A DNA stretch of 5,003 nucleotides from Pseudomonadota bacterium (lineage in GTDB: Bacteria; Desulfobacterota; Desulfobacteria; Desulfobacterales; Desulfobacteraceae), in the NCBI GenBank assembly GCA_018812385.1, contig JAHJDU010000368.1:1-5003 (forward strand), given 5' to 3'. The translations under genes were made by a program, and so were the position numbers. The notes beneath the pieces are model-generated. The model was not told where the DNA came from, made no database searches, and saw only the letters and a program-made list of their open reading frames with translations. Shown here one piece after another: positions 1-5,003 of the stretch (position 1 is its first letter; every line of letters starts with the position of its first letter).

Positions 1-2
1 AA

Positions 3-131
3 TCGCTTTATCTGAACAAGGCTGTATTAAAATGTTACTATCCACAAGAAGATCTCCCATTTTATGAATCAATCTTACTTGATAAAACAAATCATTTCAA
101 GAATATTAAGGTATTAAGGTTTGAAAAATGA
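3..131 (+). CDS. 3' end of an unidentified gene (partial, cut by window edge)
   Basis: Reading from base 3 gives 42 uninterrupted codons ending in TGA at 129-131. The other two plus-strand frames hit stops within the first 70 bases. The translation begins SLYLNKAVLK, continues through a stretch rich in charged and aromatic residues (YYPQEDLPFYES), and ends KVLRFEK. This composition looks like a folded protein C-terminus more than random translation of AT-rich DNA. I do not recognise a family. There is no membrane segment and no catalytic motif. No convincing intrinsic terminator follows; the downstream sequence is simply AT-rich. The fragment could be chance open frame, since 42 codons is not decisive. 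It would have to be transcribed in the same direction as the downstream cluster. Confidence 0.4.
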   Translation, partial: SLYLNKAVLKCYYPQEDLPFYESILLDKTNHFKNIKVLRFEK

Positions 132-386
132 TTTTATTTTAATAATTTAATAATAAATATTTGCATTTCCAACAATTTCTGATTCCCTGTATCAGGCCTG
201 TTTGTAGATTTTTTCATGATATTTCCGATAAATGGTCGAATAAGGGAAAATATCGATCTTAAAACTTTTCATTCAAATCTTCCGGGTATCCCAGGACAGG
301 ATAGCAAAGATACTGGGTATTCCTTGAAGGACTTTATGCAACTATTTGGCCAAAATGCCAGGATTGGCATTTTGGCCAAATAGAGC
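132..386. other. Intergenic spacer: AT-rich stretch, then possible extension of the methyltransferase relic
   Basis: No intact gene is visible here. Bases 132-175 are very AT-rich, with no clear terminator hairpin; a 4-bp stem at 186-196 is too weak to call. From 183 to 539 one plus-strand frame, the frame of the methyltransferase relic, is interrupted only once, by TAG at 381-383. Bases 183-380 may therefore be the decayed upstream part of that gene, or a separate short open frame from ATG 216 (55 codons). The translation of 183-380 shows no motif I can name, so I do not call it coding. Confidence 0.5.
342..383. repeat. Perfect inverted repeat, 19-bp arms with 4-base loop
   Basis: The left arm CTATTTGGCCAAAATGCCA (342-360) is exactly complementary in reverse to the right arm TGGCATTTTGGCCAAATAG (365-383), separated by GGAT. 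Each arm also contains its own 10-bp palindrome, TTTGGCCAAA (345-354 and 371-380). The element can extrude as a cruciform in DNA or form a long hairpin in RNA. No run of T follows on either strand, so it is not a classical intrinsic terminator. It could be an operator-like site, a remnant of a small mobile repeat, or a palindrome perfected by template switching. The sequence alone does not choose between these. Confidence 0.9.
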
Positions 387-542
387 GATCTGGTTTTTGA
401 TCCCATGGCAGGAAGCAGGGTTTGTGCAGATACCTGCCTTGCCCTGAATCGACGGTGCTGGAGCCTGGGCATGGTCGATCGACCTGATATAAGGCCAGAG
501 ATTGAAACCTATTATTGGAACCTGAAAGGCAGGTGGGATTGA
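387..542 (+). pseudogene. DNA methyltransferase fragment (decayed N4-cytosine/N6-adenine type)
   Basis: Reading from GAT at 387 gives 51 codons to TGA at 540-542, with three recognisable blocks. First is DLVFDPMAGSR (387-419), the SAM-binding motif I of amino-methyltransferases, normally DPMAGSG or DPFAGSG. Second is ADTCLALNRRCWSLGM (426-473), the helix and strand that follow motif I. Third is RPDIRPEIETYYWN (480-521), matching the RPEI...W segment that in this family leads to the catalytic DPPY motif. The reading frame stops before any DPPY, and none follows in the other plus frames before the helicase. The third glycine of motif I is replaced by Arg (AGG, one base from GGG), and an in-frame TAG lies just upstream at 381-383. 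The piece therefore lacks its catalytic loop, has a damaged SAM site and has no start, so it is a truncated non-functional remnant. Family assignment is from motif recall, not a search. Whether it was a restriction-linked or an orphan enzyme cannot be told. Confidence 0.65.
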
Positions 543-567
543 CCTGGCTGAAGATTTAGTAAAAACT

Positions 568-597
568 TGCAAAATATTGGTTTTTATGGTTTATCAT
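568..597 (+). promoter_or_regulatory. Possible sigma-70-like promoter just before the helicase gene
   Basis: TTGCAA (568-573) and TATCAT (592-597) resemble -35 and -10 hexamers with an 18-base spacer. Transcription would then begin almost at the ATG at 602, giving a leaderless or nearly leaderless message. This fits the lack of a clear Shine-Dalgarno sequence before that ATG. The match is modest and AT-rich DNA yields such hits by chance. The real promoter may lie further upstream. Confidence 0.22.
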
Positions 598-601
598 ATC
601 C

Positions 602-2725
602 ATGAAAAAAAATTTTTATCCTCTGAAAAAAACCTATAGAAAATTAGAAGAAACAACCGGCATAAAACAGATGAGCCCCGGCTCTGAAAAGTCTTTAAAA
701 CATGTGTTTGAAAAAATAGGGGTCCCTGAAGAAAACCTATTTGTGCCTGATCCCTTTCAACTTCAAGCCATAAAAGCCATAGCTAAATCTGATTGTCTGG
801 TCACTGCACCTACAGGGTCAGGGAAAACCTGGATTGCTGAACAGGTTGCCCAAAAAGTAATAGGGAAAAAAGGAAAGGTCTGGTATGCCACCCCTTTAAA
901 AGCTTTGACCAATTCCATCCATGCCCAGTTTTCAAAGCTTTTCGGCAAAGAAAATGTCGGGATTCTCACGGGAGATATCAAGGAGAATCCAGATGCTGCA
1001 ATTATTATCGGTACTACGGAAATCCTGAGAAATCAGCTTTACGATGCCATGTATACTGGAGAAAATTTAACCTGTGATCTGATTATTCTGGATGAAGCCC
1101 ATTTTCTTGGAGATGAGCAACGGGGGGTGGTCTGGGAAGAAATCATGATCTATCTGCCAGTTCGAATTCCTTTGCTCTTACTTTCCGCAACCATTGGTAA
1201 CCCTTTTCAAATAGCAAAATGGCTTGAATCCATCAGGGGGAAAAGATGTCATGTCATTGAAAACCATGACCGCCCAATTCCCCTTTTCCCTCTTTTTATG
1301 CACCCTTCAGGAACCCTTTTCCCGTTAATGGAACCTCCTGCCACAGGCCAGAAACAAAAACTTCATAAAAAAGTATTTAAATTTGCAAATGCAAAAAACA
1401 GACCTTCTATGGGACATGCTGGACAACTTCCCCCATTTGCAGACATCCTTCACATCCTGGACAGATATCATTTGCTGCCGGCCATCTTTTTTTTAAAATC
1501 AAGGGCAGAATGTGATCAGGCCATAAAACTTTGTAATTCAAGCCTGTTATCCAAAAATCCCCAAAAAAAAGAGGCCCTGCGTCACAGGATCAATGAACTG
1601 GTATCAGGGAATCCTCATCTGGCAGATCACAAACATCGATCCTTTCTTGAACAGACAGCCACAGCATCCCACCACAGCGGTCATCTTCCTGCATGGAAGG
1701 TGGTGGTTGAAACCCTTATGGCAGGAGGTTTACTGGATGCCATGTTTGCGACATCCACAGTGGCGGCAGGCGTTAATTTTCCTGCACGATCCGTGGTCGT
1801 CCTTAATTCCGACCGGTTTAATGGGGTTGAATTCATGGGATTAACCCCCAGTGAATTTCAACAGATGTCAGGCAGGGCTGGAAGAAGGGGTATGGATAAC
1901 ATTGGATTTGCCATTATTTTGCCTGGCAAATTCATGGATTTAAATTATGTCGCAAAATTAATCAATTCCCCTCCCTTAGACATTGAAAGCCAGATCACTA
2001 TCAATTTTTCCATGGTATTAAACCTTTTGCTGTCCCATACTCCTGATCAGATAAAACTGCTTCTTGAAAAGTCATTTGCATCACATTTGATCCTGTCAGG
2101 GAAAAAAAAGGGAAAAAAGGCAAGGGAAAAATTCGGCACGGGACTTGAACTTCTCTGGAATGATTTTTTAGATCACATGGATTTTATGATTGATGAAAAA
2201 TTTGTTACAGAGCAAGGAACCCTGACAGATGACGGGATCTGGGCTTCCAAACTGAGGATTGATGCTCCGCTTCTGGTTGCCCAGGCTATCCGGGAAAACC
2301 TTTTACCCCAGAAGAATCCTGCTTTACTGGCTTGCATTATAGGGTCTTTTGTCAATGAAAAAGAATTTACAGATGACCCGCTATACTCCCAGGCCCTTCC
2401 CAAACGTCTGAAGGAAGTTTTTCTGGATGCAAGAAAAGGATTAAAATCCTTTGCCATTAAGCTTTTGGAAAAAGGCTTTGATGCCCCCAATCTGTTTATT
2501 CAACCAAGCCTGCTGATCTATCTCTGGGCCCATGATGAACCCTGGGAAGATATAGTAACGGGGTCGGATTTTGCAGAAGGAGACCTTGCACGATTGATTT
2601 TAAGAACGGGTGACAATTTAAGGCAGATAGCAAAACTGGAAGAGACCTTTCCCATTATTGCCAAAACTGCAAAAGAGGCCTTATGCTTGATATTAAAAGA
2701 ACCAATTGTGACACTTTATAATTAA
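602..2725 (+). CDS. Ski2/Mtr4-like DEAH-box RNA helicase (superfamily 2)
   Basis: This is an ATP-dependent helicase, probably acting on RNA in the cytoplasm. RecA1 carries a Q-motif-like PFQLQAI (51-57), Walker A APTGSGKT (69-76), motif Ia TPLKALTN (97-104), TTEILRN (138-144), DEAH (164-167) and SAT (195-197). RecA2 carries IFFLKSRAECDQA (295-307), the family hallmark HHSGHLP (357-363), motif V FATSTVAAGVNFPARSVVV (382-400) and motif VI QMSGRAGRRG (421-430). The C-terminal third resembles a winged helix plus the ratchet/DSHCT region, including an ACIIGSFVNEKE segment (577-588) and GDLARLILRTGDNLRQIA (660-677). At 707 residues it is much shorter than yeast Mtr4/Ski2 (over 1000) and shorter than actinobacterial HelY (about 900). 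A short Lys-rich linker (500-510) sits where the arch insertion would be. Start: ATG 602 is the first start after an in-frame stop at 560-562, but its ribosome-binding site is weak; M24 (671) is a less likely alternative. It heads the cluster, 24 bases before ridA. Helicase and subfamily are confident; the RNA substrate is inferred from family. Confidence 0.9.
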   Translation: MKKNFYPLKKTYRKLEETTGIKQMSPGSEKSLKHVFEKIGVPEENLFVPDPFQLQAIKAIAKSDCLVTAPTGSGKTWIAEQVAQKVIGKKGKVWYATPLKALTNSIHAQFSKLFGKENVGILTGDIKENPDAAIIIGTTEILRNQLYDAMYTGENLTCDLIILDEAHFLGDEQRGVVWEEIMIYLPVRIPLLLLSATIGNPFQIAKWLESIRGKRCHVIENHDRPIPLFPLFMHPSGTLFPLMEPPATGQKQKLHKKVFKFANAKNRPSMGHAGQLPPFADILHILDRYHLLPAIFFLKSRAECDQAIKLCNSSLLSKNPQKKEALRHRINELVSGNPHLADHKHRSFLEQTATASHHSGHLPAWKVVVETLMAGGLLDAMFATSTVAAGVNFPARSVVVLNSDRFNGVEFMGLTPSEFQQMSGRAGRRGMDNIGFAIILPGKFMDLNYVAKLINSPPLDIESQITINFSMVLNLLLSHTPDQIKLLLEKSFASHLILSGKKKGKKAREKFGTGLELLWNDFLDHMDFMIDEKFVTEQGTLTDDGIWASKLRIDAPLLVAQAIRENLLPQKNPALLACIIGSFVNEKEFTDDPLYSQALPKRLKEVFLDARKGLKSFAIKLLEKGFDAPNLFIQPSLLIYLWAHDEPWEDIVTGSDFAEGDLARLILRTGDNLRQIAKLEETFPIIAKTAKEALCLILKEPIVTLYN

Positions 2726-2749
2726 TTTAAAATAAAAAAGGAGTATACA

Positions 2750-3127
2750 ATGAAACAGATTTTTTCTAAAAAAGCCCCTGCCGCCATTGGCCCCTACTGC
2801 CATGCCATTGTTCATAAGGATATGGTATTTTGTTCAGGCCAGCTTGCCTTTGACCCTGAAACAATGGAACTTAAGGGAGTCAATATTGAAGAACAGACAG
2901 CCCAGGTCATGAAAAATATTGAGACTGTCCTATCGGAAGTAGGCATAGGCTTAGATAAAATTATTAAGGCCACTATATTTTTAGATAATATTGAGGATTT
3001 TTCAGGGATGAACAAGGTATATGAAAAATGTCTTGCAGGCCACAAACCTGCAAGATCCACATTTGAAGTTGGAAGACTTCCAAAAGATGCCCTTATTGAA
3101 ATTGAGTGCATTGCCGTTATTGAATAA
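2750..3127 (+). CDS. ridA: RidA family 2-iminobutanoate/2-iminopropanoate deaminase
   Basis: RidA (YjgF/YER057c/UK114 family) hydrolyses reactive enamine/imine intermediates released by PLP enzymes such as threonine dehydratase to 2-oxoacids and ammonia, protecting PLP enzymes in the cytosol. The 125-residue length is typical, and family members form trimers with active sites between subunits. Visible hallmarks are APAAIGPY near the N-terminus (9-16), SGQLAFDPET (29-38) and the signature KPARSTFEVGRLPKDALIEIECIAV (99-123). Arg102, Glu117 and Tyr16 align by eye with the substrate-binding Arg105, Glu120 and Tyr17 of E. coli RidA, so the protein should be catalytically competent. The start is supported by AAGGAG at 2738-2743, six bases before the ATG. 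It lies 24 bases after the helicase and 13 before ettA, so it is almost certainly co-transcribed. No local amino-acid biosynthesis gene shows which pathway it serves. Confidence 0.95.
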   Translation: MKQIFSKKAPAAIGPYCHAIVHKDMVFCSGQLAFDPETMELKGVNIEEQTAQVMKNIETVLSEVGIGLDKIIKATIFLDNIEDFSGMNKVYEKCLAGHKPARSTFEVGRLPKDALIEIECIAVIE

Positions 3128-3131
3128 GGAG
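3126..3131 (+). promoter_or_regulatory. Ribosome-binding site of ettA overlapping the ridA stop codon
   Basis: AAGGAG begins inside the TAA stop of ridA (3125-3127) and lies nine bases before the ettA ATG at 3141. The overlap suggests that translation of ettA is coupled to ribosomes finishing ridA, and it fixes the ettA start. Confidence 0.8.
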
Positions 3132-3140
3132 TTGTAAGAA

Positions 3141-4823
3141 ATGACCCAGGATACAAAAAAAGTGATCTATACCATGGTCAATGTGAGTAAATTCCATGGC
3201 ACAAAACAGGTACTCAAAGATATTTACCTGTCCTATTTTTACGGGGCAAAAATCGGAGTGTTAGGATTAAACGGCTCGGGTAAAAGTTCTTTGTTAAAGA
3301 TATTGGCAGGGGTTGATTCTGAATTTAGCGGCGAGACAATACTTTCAAAAGGATTAACTATTGGCTTTCTTGAGCAGGAACCCCTTGTTGACAGTAAAAA
3401 GACAGTTCGCCAAGTGGTTGAAGAAGGGGTTAAAGAAACAGTTGATCTGTTAAATGAATATGAAAAAATTTCAGAAGAATTTGCCAACCCCATGGCTGAT
3501 GATGAAATGGACAAACTCATTGAAAAACAGGGCAGAATCCAGGAAAAACTGGATCATCTGGATGCCTGGGATCTTGATTCCAAGCTGAAGATGGCAATGG
3601 ATGCATTGCGTTGTCCTGCCGGGGATATGCCTGTCAATGTGATTTCAGGTGGTGAAAAAAGACGAGTGGCACTTTGCCGGCTGTTGCTGCAAAAACCCGA
3701 TATCCTCCTGCTGGATGAACCCACAAACCACCTTGATGCTGAATCTGTTGGCTGGCTTGAAGAACATTTAAACAGGTATGAAGGGACCGTTATTGCCGTC
3801 ACCCATGACCGGTATTTCTTAGATAATGTCGCTGGATGGATTCTTGAGCTGGACCGAGGAGAAGGGATTCCCTGGAAAGGCAACTATTCTTCATGGCTTG
3901 ATCAGAAACAAAAACGGCTGGCAACAGAACAAAAATCAGAATCCAAACGACAGCAGACCCTTCAAAGGGAGCTTGAGTGGATCAATATGTCACCCAAAGG
4001 AAGACGGACCAAATCAAAAGCCAGGATCACTGCCTATGAAGACCTTCTGAAAAAAGATGTACAACAACAGGAACGTGATTTGGAAATATTCATTCCGCCC
4101 GGGCCCAGACTTGGAGAAAAAGTCATTGTGGCGAAAGGTATTACCAAGGCATTTGAAAACAAGCTCCTGGTTGAGGATATGAACTTTGTCATTCCCCCCG
4201 GGGCCATTATTGGTATTGTAGGACCCAATGGAGCCGGCAAAACAACTCTTTTCAACATGATCACAGGCAAAGAAAAACCAGACGCAGGAACAATTGAGCT
4301 TGGCCAGACCGTCAAATTTGCATATGTGGATCAGGAAAGAGACACCCTTGATCCTGAAAAAACAATTTTTGAACTGCTTTCAGACGGAAATGATAAAATG
4401 CTTATTGGTGGAAGAGAAATCAACTCAAGGGCTTATGTGGCAAAATTTAATTTTTCAGGATCTGACCAGCAAAAGAAAGTCAAAGATATCTCTGGCGGGG
4501 AAAGAAACCGGGTACATCTGGCAACCATATTGAAAAAAGAAGCCAACCTTTTATTATTGGATGAGCCCACCAACGATCTGGATGTCAACACTTTGAGAGC
4601 ATTGGAGGAAGCCCTGGAAAACTTTGCCGGTTGTGCCGTTATTATCAGCCATGACCGTTGGTTTCTTGACAGAATTGCCACCCATATCCTGGCATTTGAG
4701 GGAGACAGCCAGACCCTGTTTTTTGAAGGATCATATTCCGAGTATGAAAAAGACAGAAAAAACCGGCTGGGAATAAAGGCTGATCAGCCAACCAGGATAA
4801 AATATCGGCAACTCACAAGGTGA
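3141..4823 (+). CDS. ettA: EttA, energy-dependent translational throttle (ABC-F ATPase)
   Basis: EttA is a soluble ABC-F protein that binds the ribosomal E site and lets initiated ribosomes enter elongation when ATP is high, restraining them when ADP is high. It has no transmembrane part and is not a transporter. Domain 1 has Walker A GLNGSGKS (42-49), the arm insertion rich in Glu/Lys helices (about 95-140), signature SGGEK (169-173), Walker B ILLLDEPTNHLD (188-199) with catalytic Glu193, and switch His222. The linker (about 240-320) contains WKGNYSSWL and ELEWINMSPKGRRTKSKAR, the pattern of the EttA P-site tRNA-interacting motif, which separates it from Uup and other ABC-F members. Domain 2 has Walker A GPNGAGKT (361-368), SGGER (451-455), Walker B LLLLDEPTNDLD (470-481) with Glu475, and His504. 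Its 560 residues match E. coli EttA (555). Both ATP sites look intact. It has a good ribosome-binding site at 3126-3131 and is followed after 19 bases by the transporter gene. Confidence 0.96.
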   Translation: MTQDTKKVIYTMVNVSKFHGTKQVLKDIYLSYFYGAKIGVLGLNGSGKSSLLKILAGVDSEFSGETILSKGLTIGFLEQEPLVDSKKTVRQVVEEGVKETVDLLNEYEKISEEFANPMADDEMDKLIEKQGRIQEKLDHLDAWDLDSKLKMAMDALRCPAGDMPVNVISGGEKRRVALCRLLLQKPDILLLDEPTNHLDAESVGWLEEHLNRYEGTVIAVTHDRYFLDNVAGWILELDRGEGIPWKGNYSSWLDQKQKRLATEQKSESKRQQTLQRELEWINMSPKGRRTKSKARITAYEDLLKKDVQQQERDLEIFIPPGPRLGEKVIVAKGITKAFENKLLVEDMNFVIPPGAIIGIVGPNGAGKTTLFNMITGKEKPDAGTIELGQTVKFAYVDQERDTLDPEKTIFELLSDGNDKMLIGGREINSRAYVAKFNFSGSDQQKKVKDISGGERNRVHLATILKKEANLLLLDEPTNDLDVNTLRALEEALENFAGCAVIISHDRWFLDRIATHILAFEGDSQTLFFEGSYSEYEKDRKNRLGIKADQPTRIKYRQLTR

Positions 4824-4830
4824 CCAGGAT

Positions 4831-4837
4831 AAGAAGG
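4831..4837 (+). promoter_or_regulatory. Ribosome-binding site deciding a TTG start for the transporter gene
   Basis: AAGAAGG lies five bases before TTG 4843-4845. No ATG or GTG start lies in the transporter frame between here and the window end, so this site is the main support for the TTG start. Confidence 0.6.
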
Positions 4838-4842
4838 TTAAT

Positions 4843-5003
4843 TTGAAATCTTTTCTTTTGAATAAAGGGGTTGCACAAATCCATATTGCTGTTTTCCTGT
4901 TTGGATTTGCAGGTCTTTTCGGTAAATTCTTGTCCTGCAGCCCCCTTTATATTGTCCTTGGAAGAACCTTTTTTGCATCCATTACACTTTTGTTCTTTGC
5001 ACG
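4843..5003 (+). CDS. EamA/DMT-family membrane transporter, N-terminal part (runs off window)
   Basis: Fifty-three codons are visible from TTG 4843, and the frame is still open at the window end. After a short basic N-terminus (MKSFLLNKG) comes a first hydrophobic segment, roughly residues 13-30 (IHIAVFLFGFAGLFGKFL). A short SCSPLY turn follows, then IVLGRTFFASITLLFFA, the start of the second membrane segment. The H-x-A-V-x-L-F-G-x-A-G-L-F-G-K pattern with a following GRT-F motif is typical of the first helix pair of EamA (formerly DUF6) drug/metabolite exporters, which usually have ten membrane helices and about 300 residues. The substrate cannot be predicted from this much. It starts 19 bases after the ettA stop and is presumably co-transcribed, with no terminator in the gap. 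The TTG start is rarer than ATG but has a ribosome-binding site. Confidence 0.8.
   Translation, partial: MKSFLLNKGVAQIHIAVFLFGFAGLFGKFLSCSPLYIVLGRTFFASITLLFFA

Noticed and set aside
381..383. TAG as a pyrrolysine codon allowing read-through into the methyltransferase motif
   Set aside because: Some sulfate reducers use pyrrolysine, but the relic also lacks its catalytic motif, has a mutated SAM motif and stops at 540, so a nonsense change in a dead gene is simpler.
342..383. Intrinsic transcription terminator
   Set aside because: The stem is strong but no T-run follows on the plus strand (AGCGATCTGG), and none is present leaving the element on the minus strand.
407..446. Interleaved short inverted repeats (GGCAGG with CCTGCC, CAGGG with CCCTG) suggesting a pseudoknot or riboswitch
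   Set aside because: The pairings are only 5-6 bp and fall in recognisable relic coding sequence; no riboswitch consensus was seen.
473..484. 12-bp palindrome GGTCGATCGACC as an operator
   Set aside because: It lies within the methyltransferase coding frame (codons for M-V-D-R-P) and has no second copy here, so coding constraint plus chance explains it.
342..572. Minus-strand open frame of 76 codons across the palindrome and relic, and a second minus-strand frame at 269-472
   Set aside because: Both are explained as shadows: the plus strand of 387-539 encodes recognisable methyltransferase motifs, and the minus frames show no domain.
1593..1844. Plus-strand 83-codon open frame inside the helicase, and other frames overlapping ridA and ettA
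   Set aside because: They lie wholly within strongly conserved genes, show no domain and have no matching ribosome-binding site.
1563..2109. A8 runs at 1563-1570 and 2102-2109 (also T8 at 1487-1494) as phase-variation or programmed-slippage sites in the helicase
   Set aside because: Runs of eight are common in AT-rich Lys/Phe codons; the frame is intact and no alternative product is apparent.
3141..4823. ABC-F antibiotic-resistance protein (ARE type) or Uup instead of EttA
   Set aside because: The arm insertion, the linker with KGRRTKSKAR and the 560-residue length match EttA; the C-terminal coiled coil typical of Uup is absent.

Overview
The window looks like a moderately AT-rich bacterial chromosome carrying a compact plus-strand gene cluster. 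The protein sequences and the TTG start are compatible with a sulfate-reducing desulfobacterial lineage (Desulfobacula/Desulfobacter-like). That placement is an impression from memory of related proteins and is not proven by any marker in the window.

Layout. Bases 1-131 probably hold the 3' end of an unidentified plus-strand gene. Bases 132-601 have no intact gene. They contain an AT-rich spacer, a perfect 19-bp inverted repeat with a 4-base loop (342-383), and directly after it a decayed piece of a DNA methyltransferase (387-542). The relic is recognisable by a DPMAGS-type SAM-binding motif followed by a CLALNRRCW segment and an RPDIRPEI segment. From 602 to the end, four genes lie head to tail with gaps of 24, 13 and 19 bases: a 707-residue Ski2/Mtr4-like DEAH RNA helicase without an obvious arch domain, a RidA-family enamine/imine deaminase, the ABC-F translation factor EttA, and the start of an EamA/DMT-type membrane transporter that runs off the window.

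Function. The four genes are most likely one transcription unit. Two products act on RNA or translation: the helicase probably remodels or helps process RNA, and EttA gates ribosomes entering elongation according to ATP/ADP. RidA removes reactive enamine/imine intermediates from amino-acid metabolism. The transporter probably moves a small metabolite. The set reads as housekeeping or stress-buffering, with no sign of a defence island or a new multi-gene system. The least explained part is the 5' region: a methyltransferase relic beside a near-cruciform palindrome whose right arm contains the relic's in-frame stop codon.
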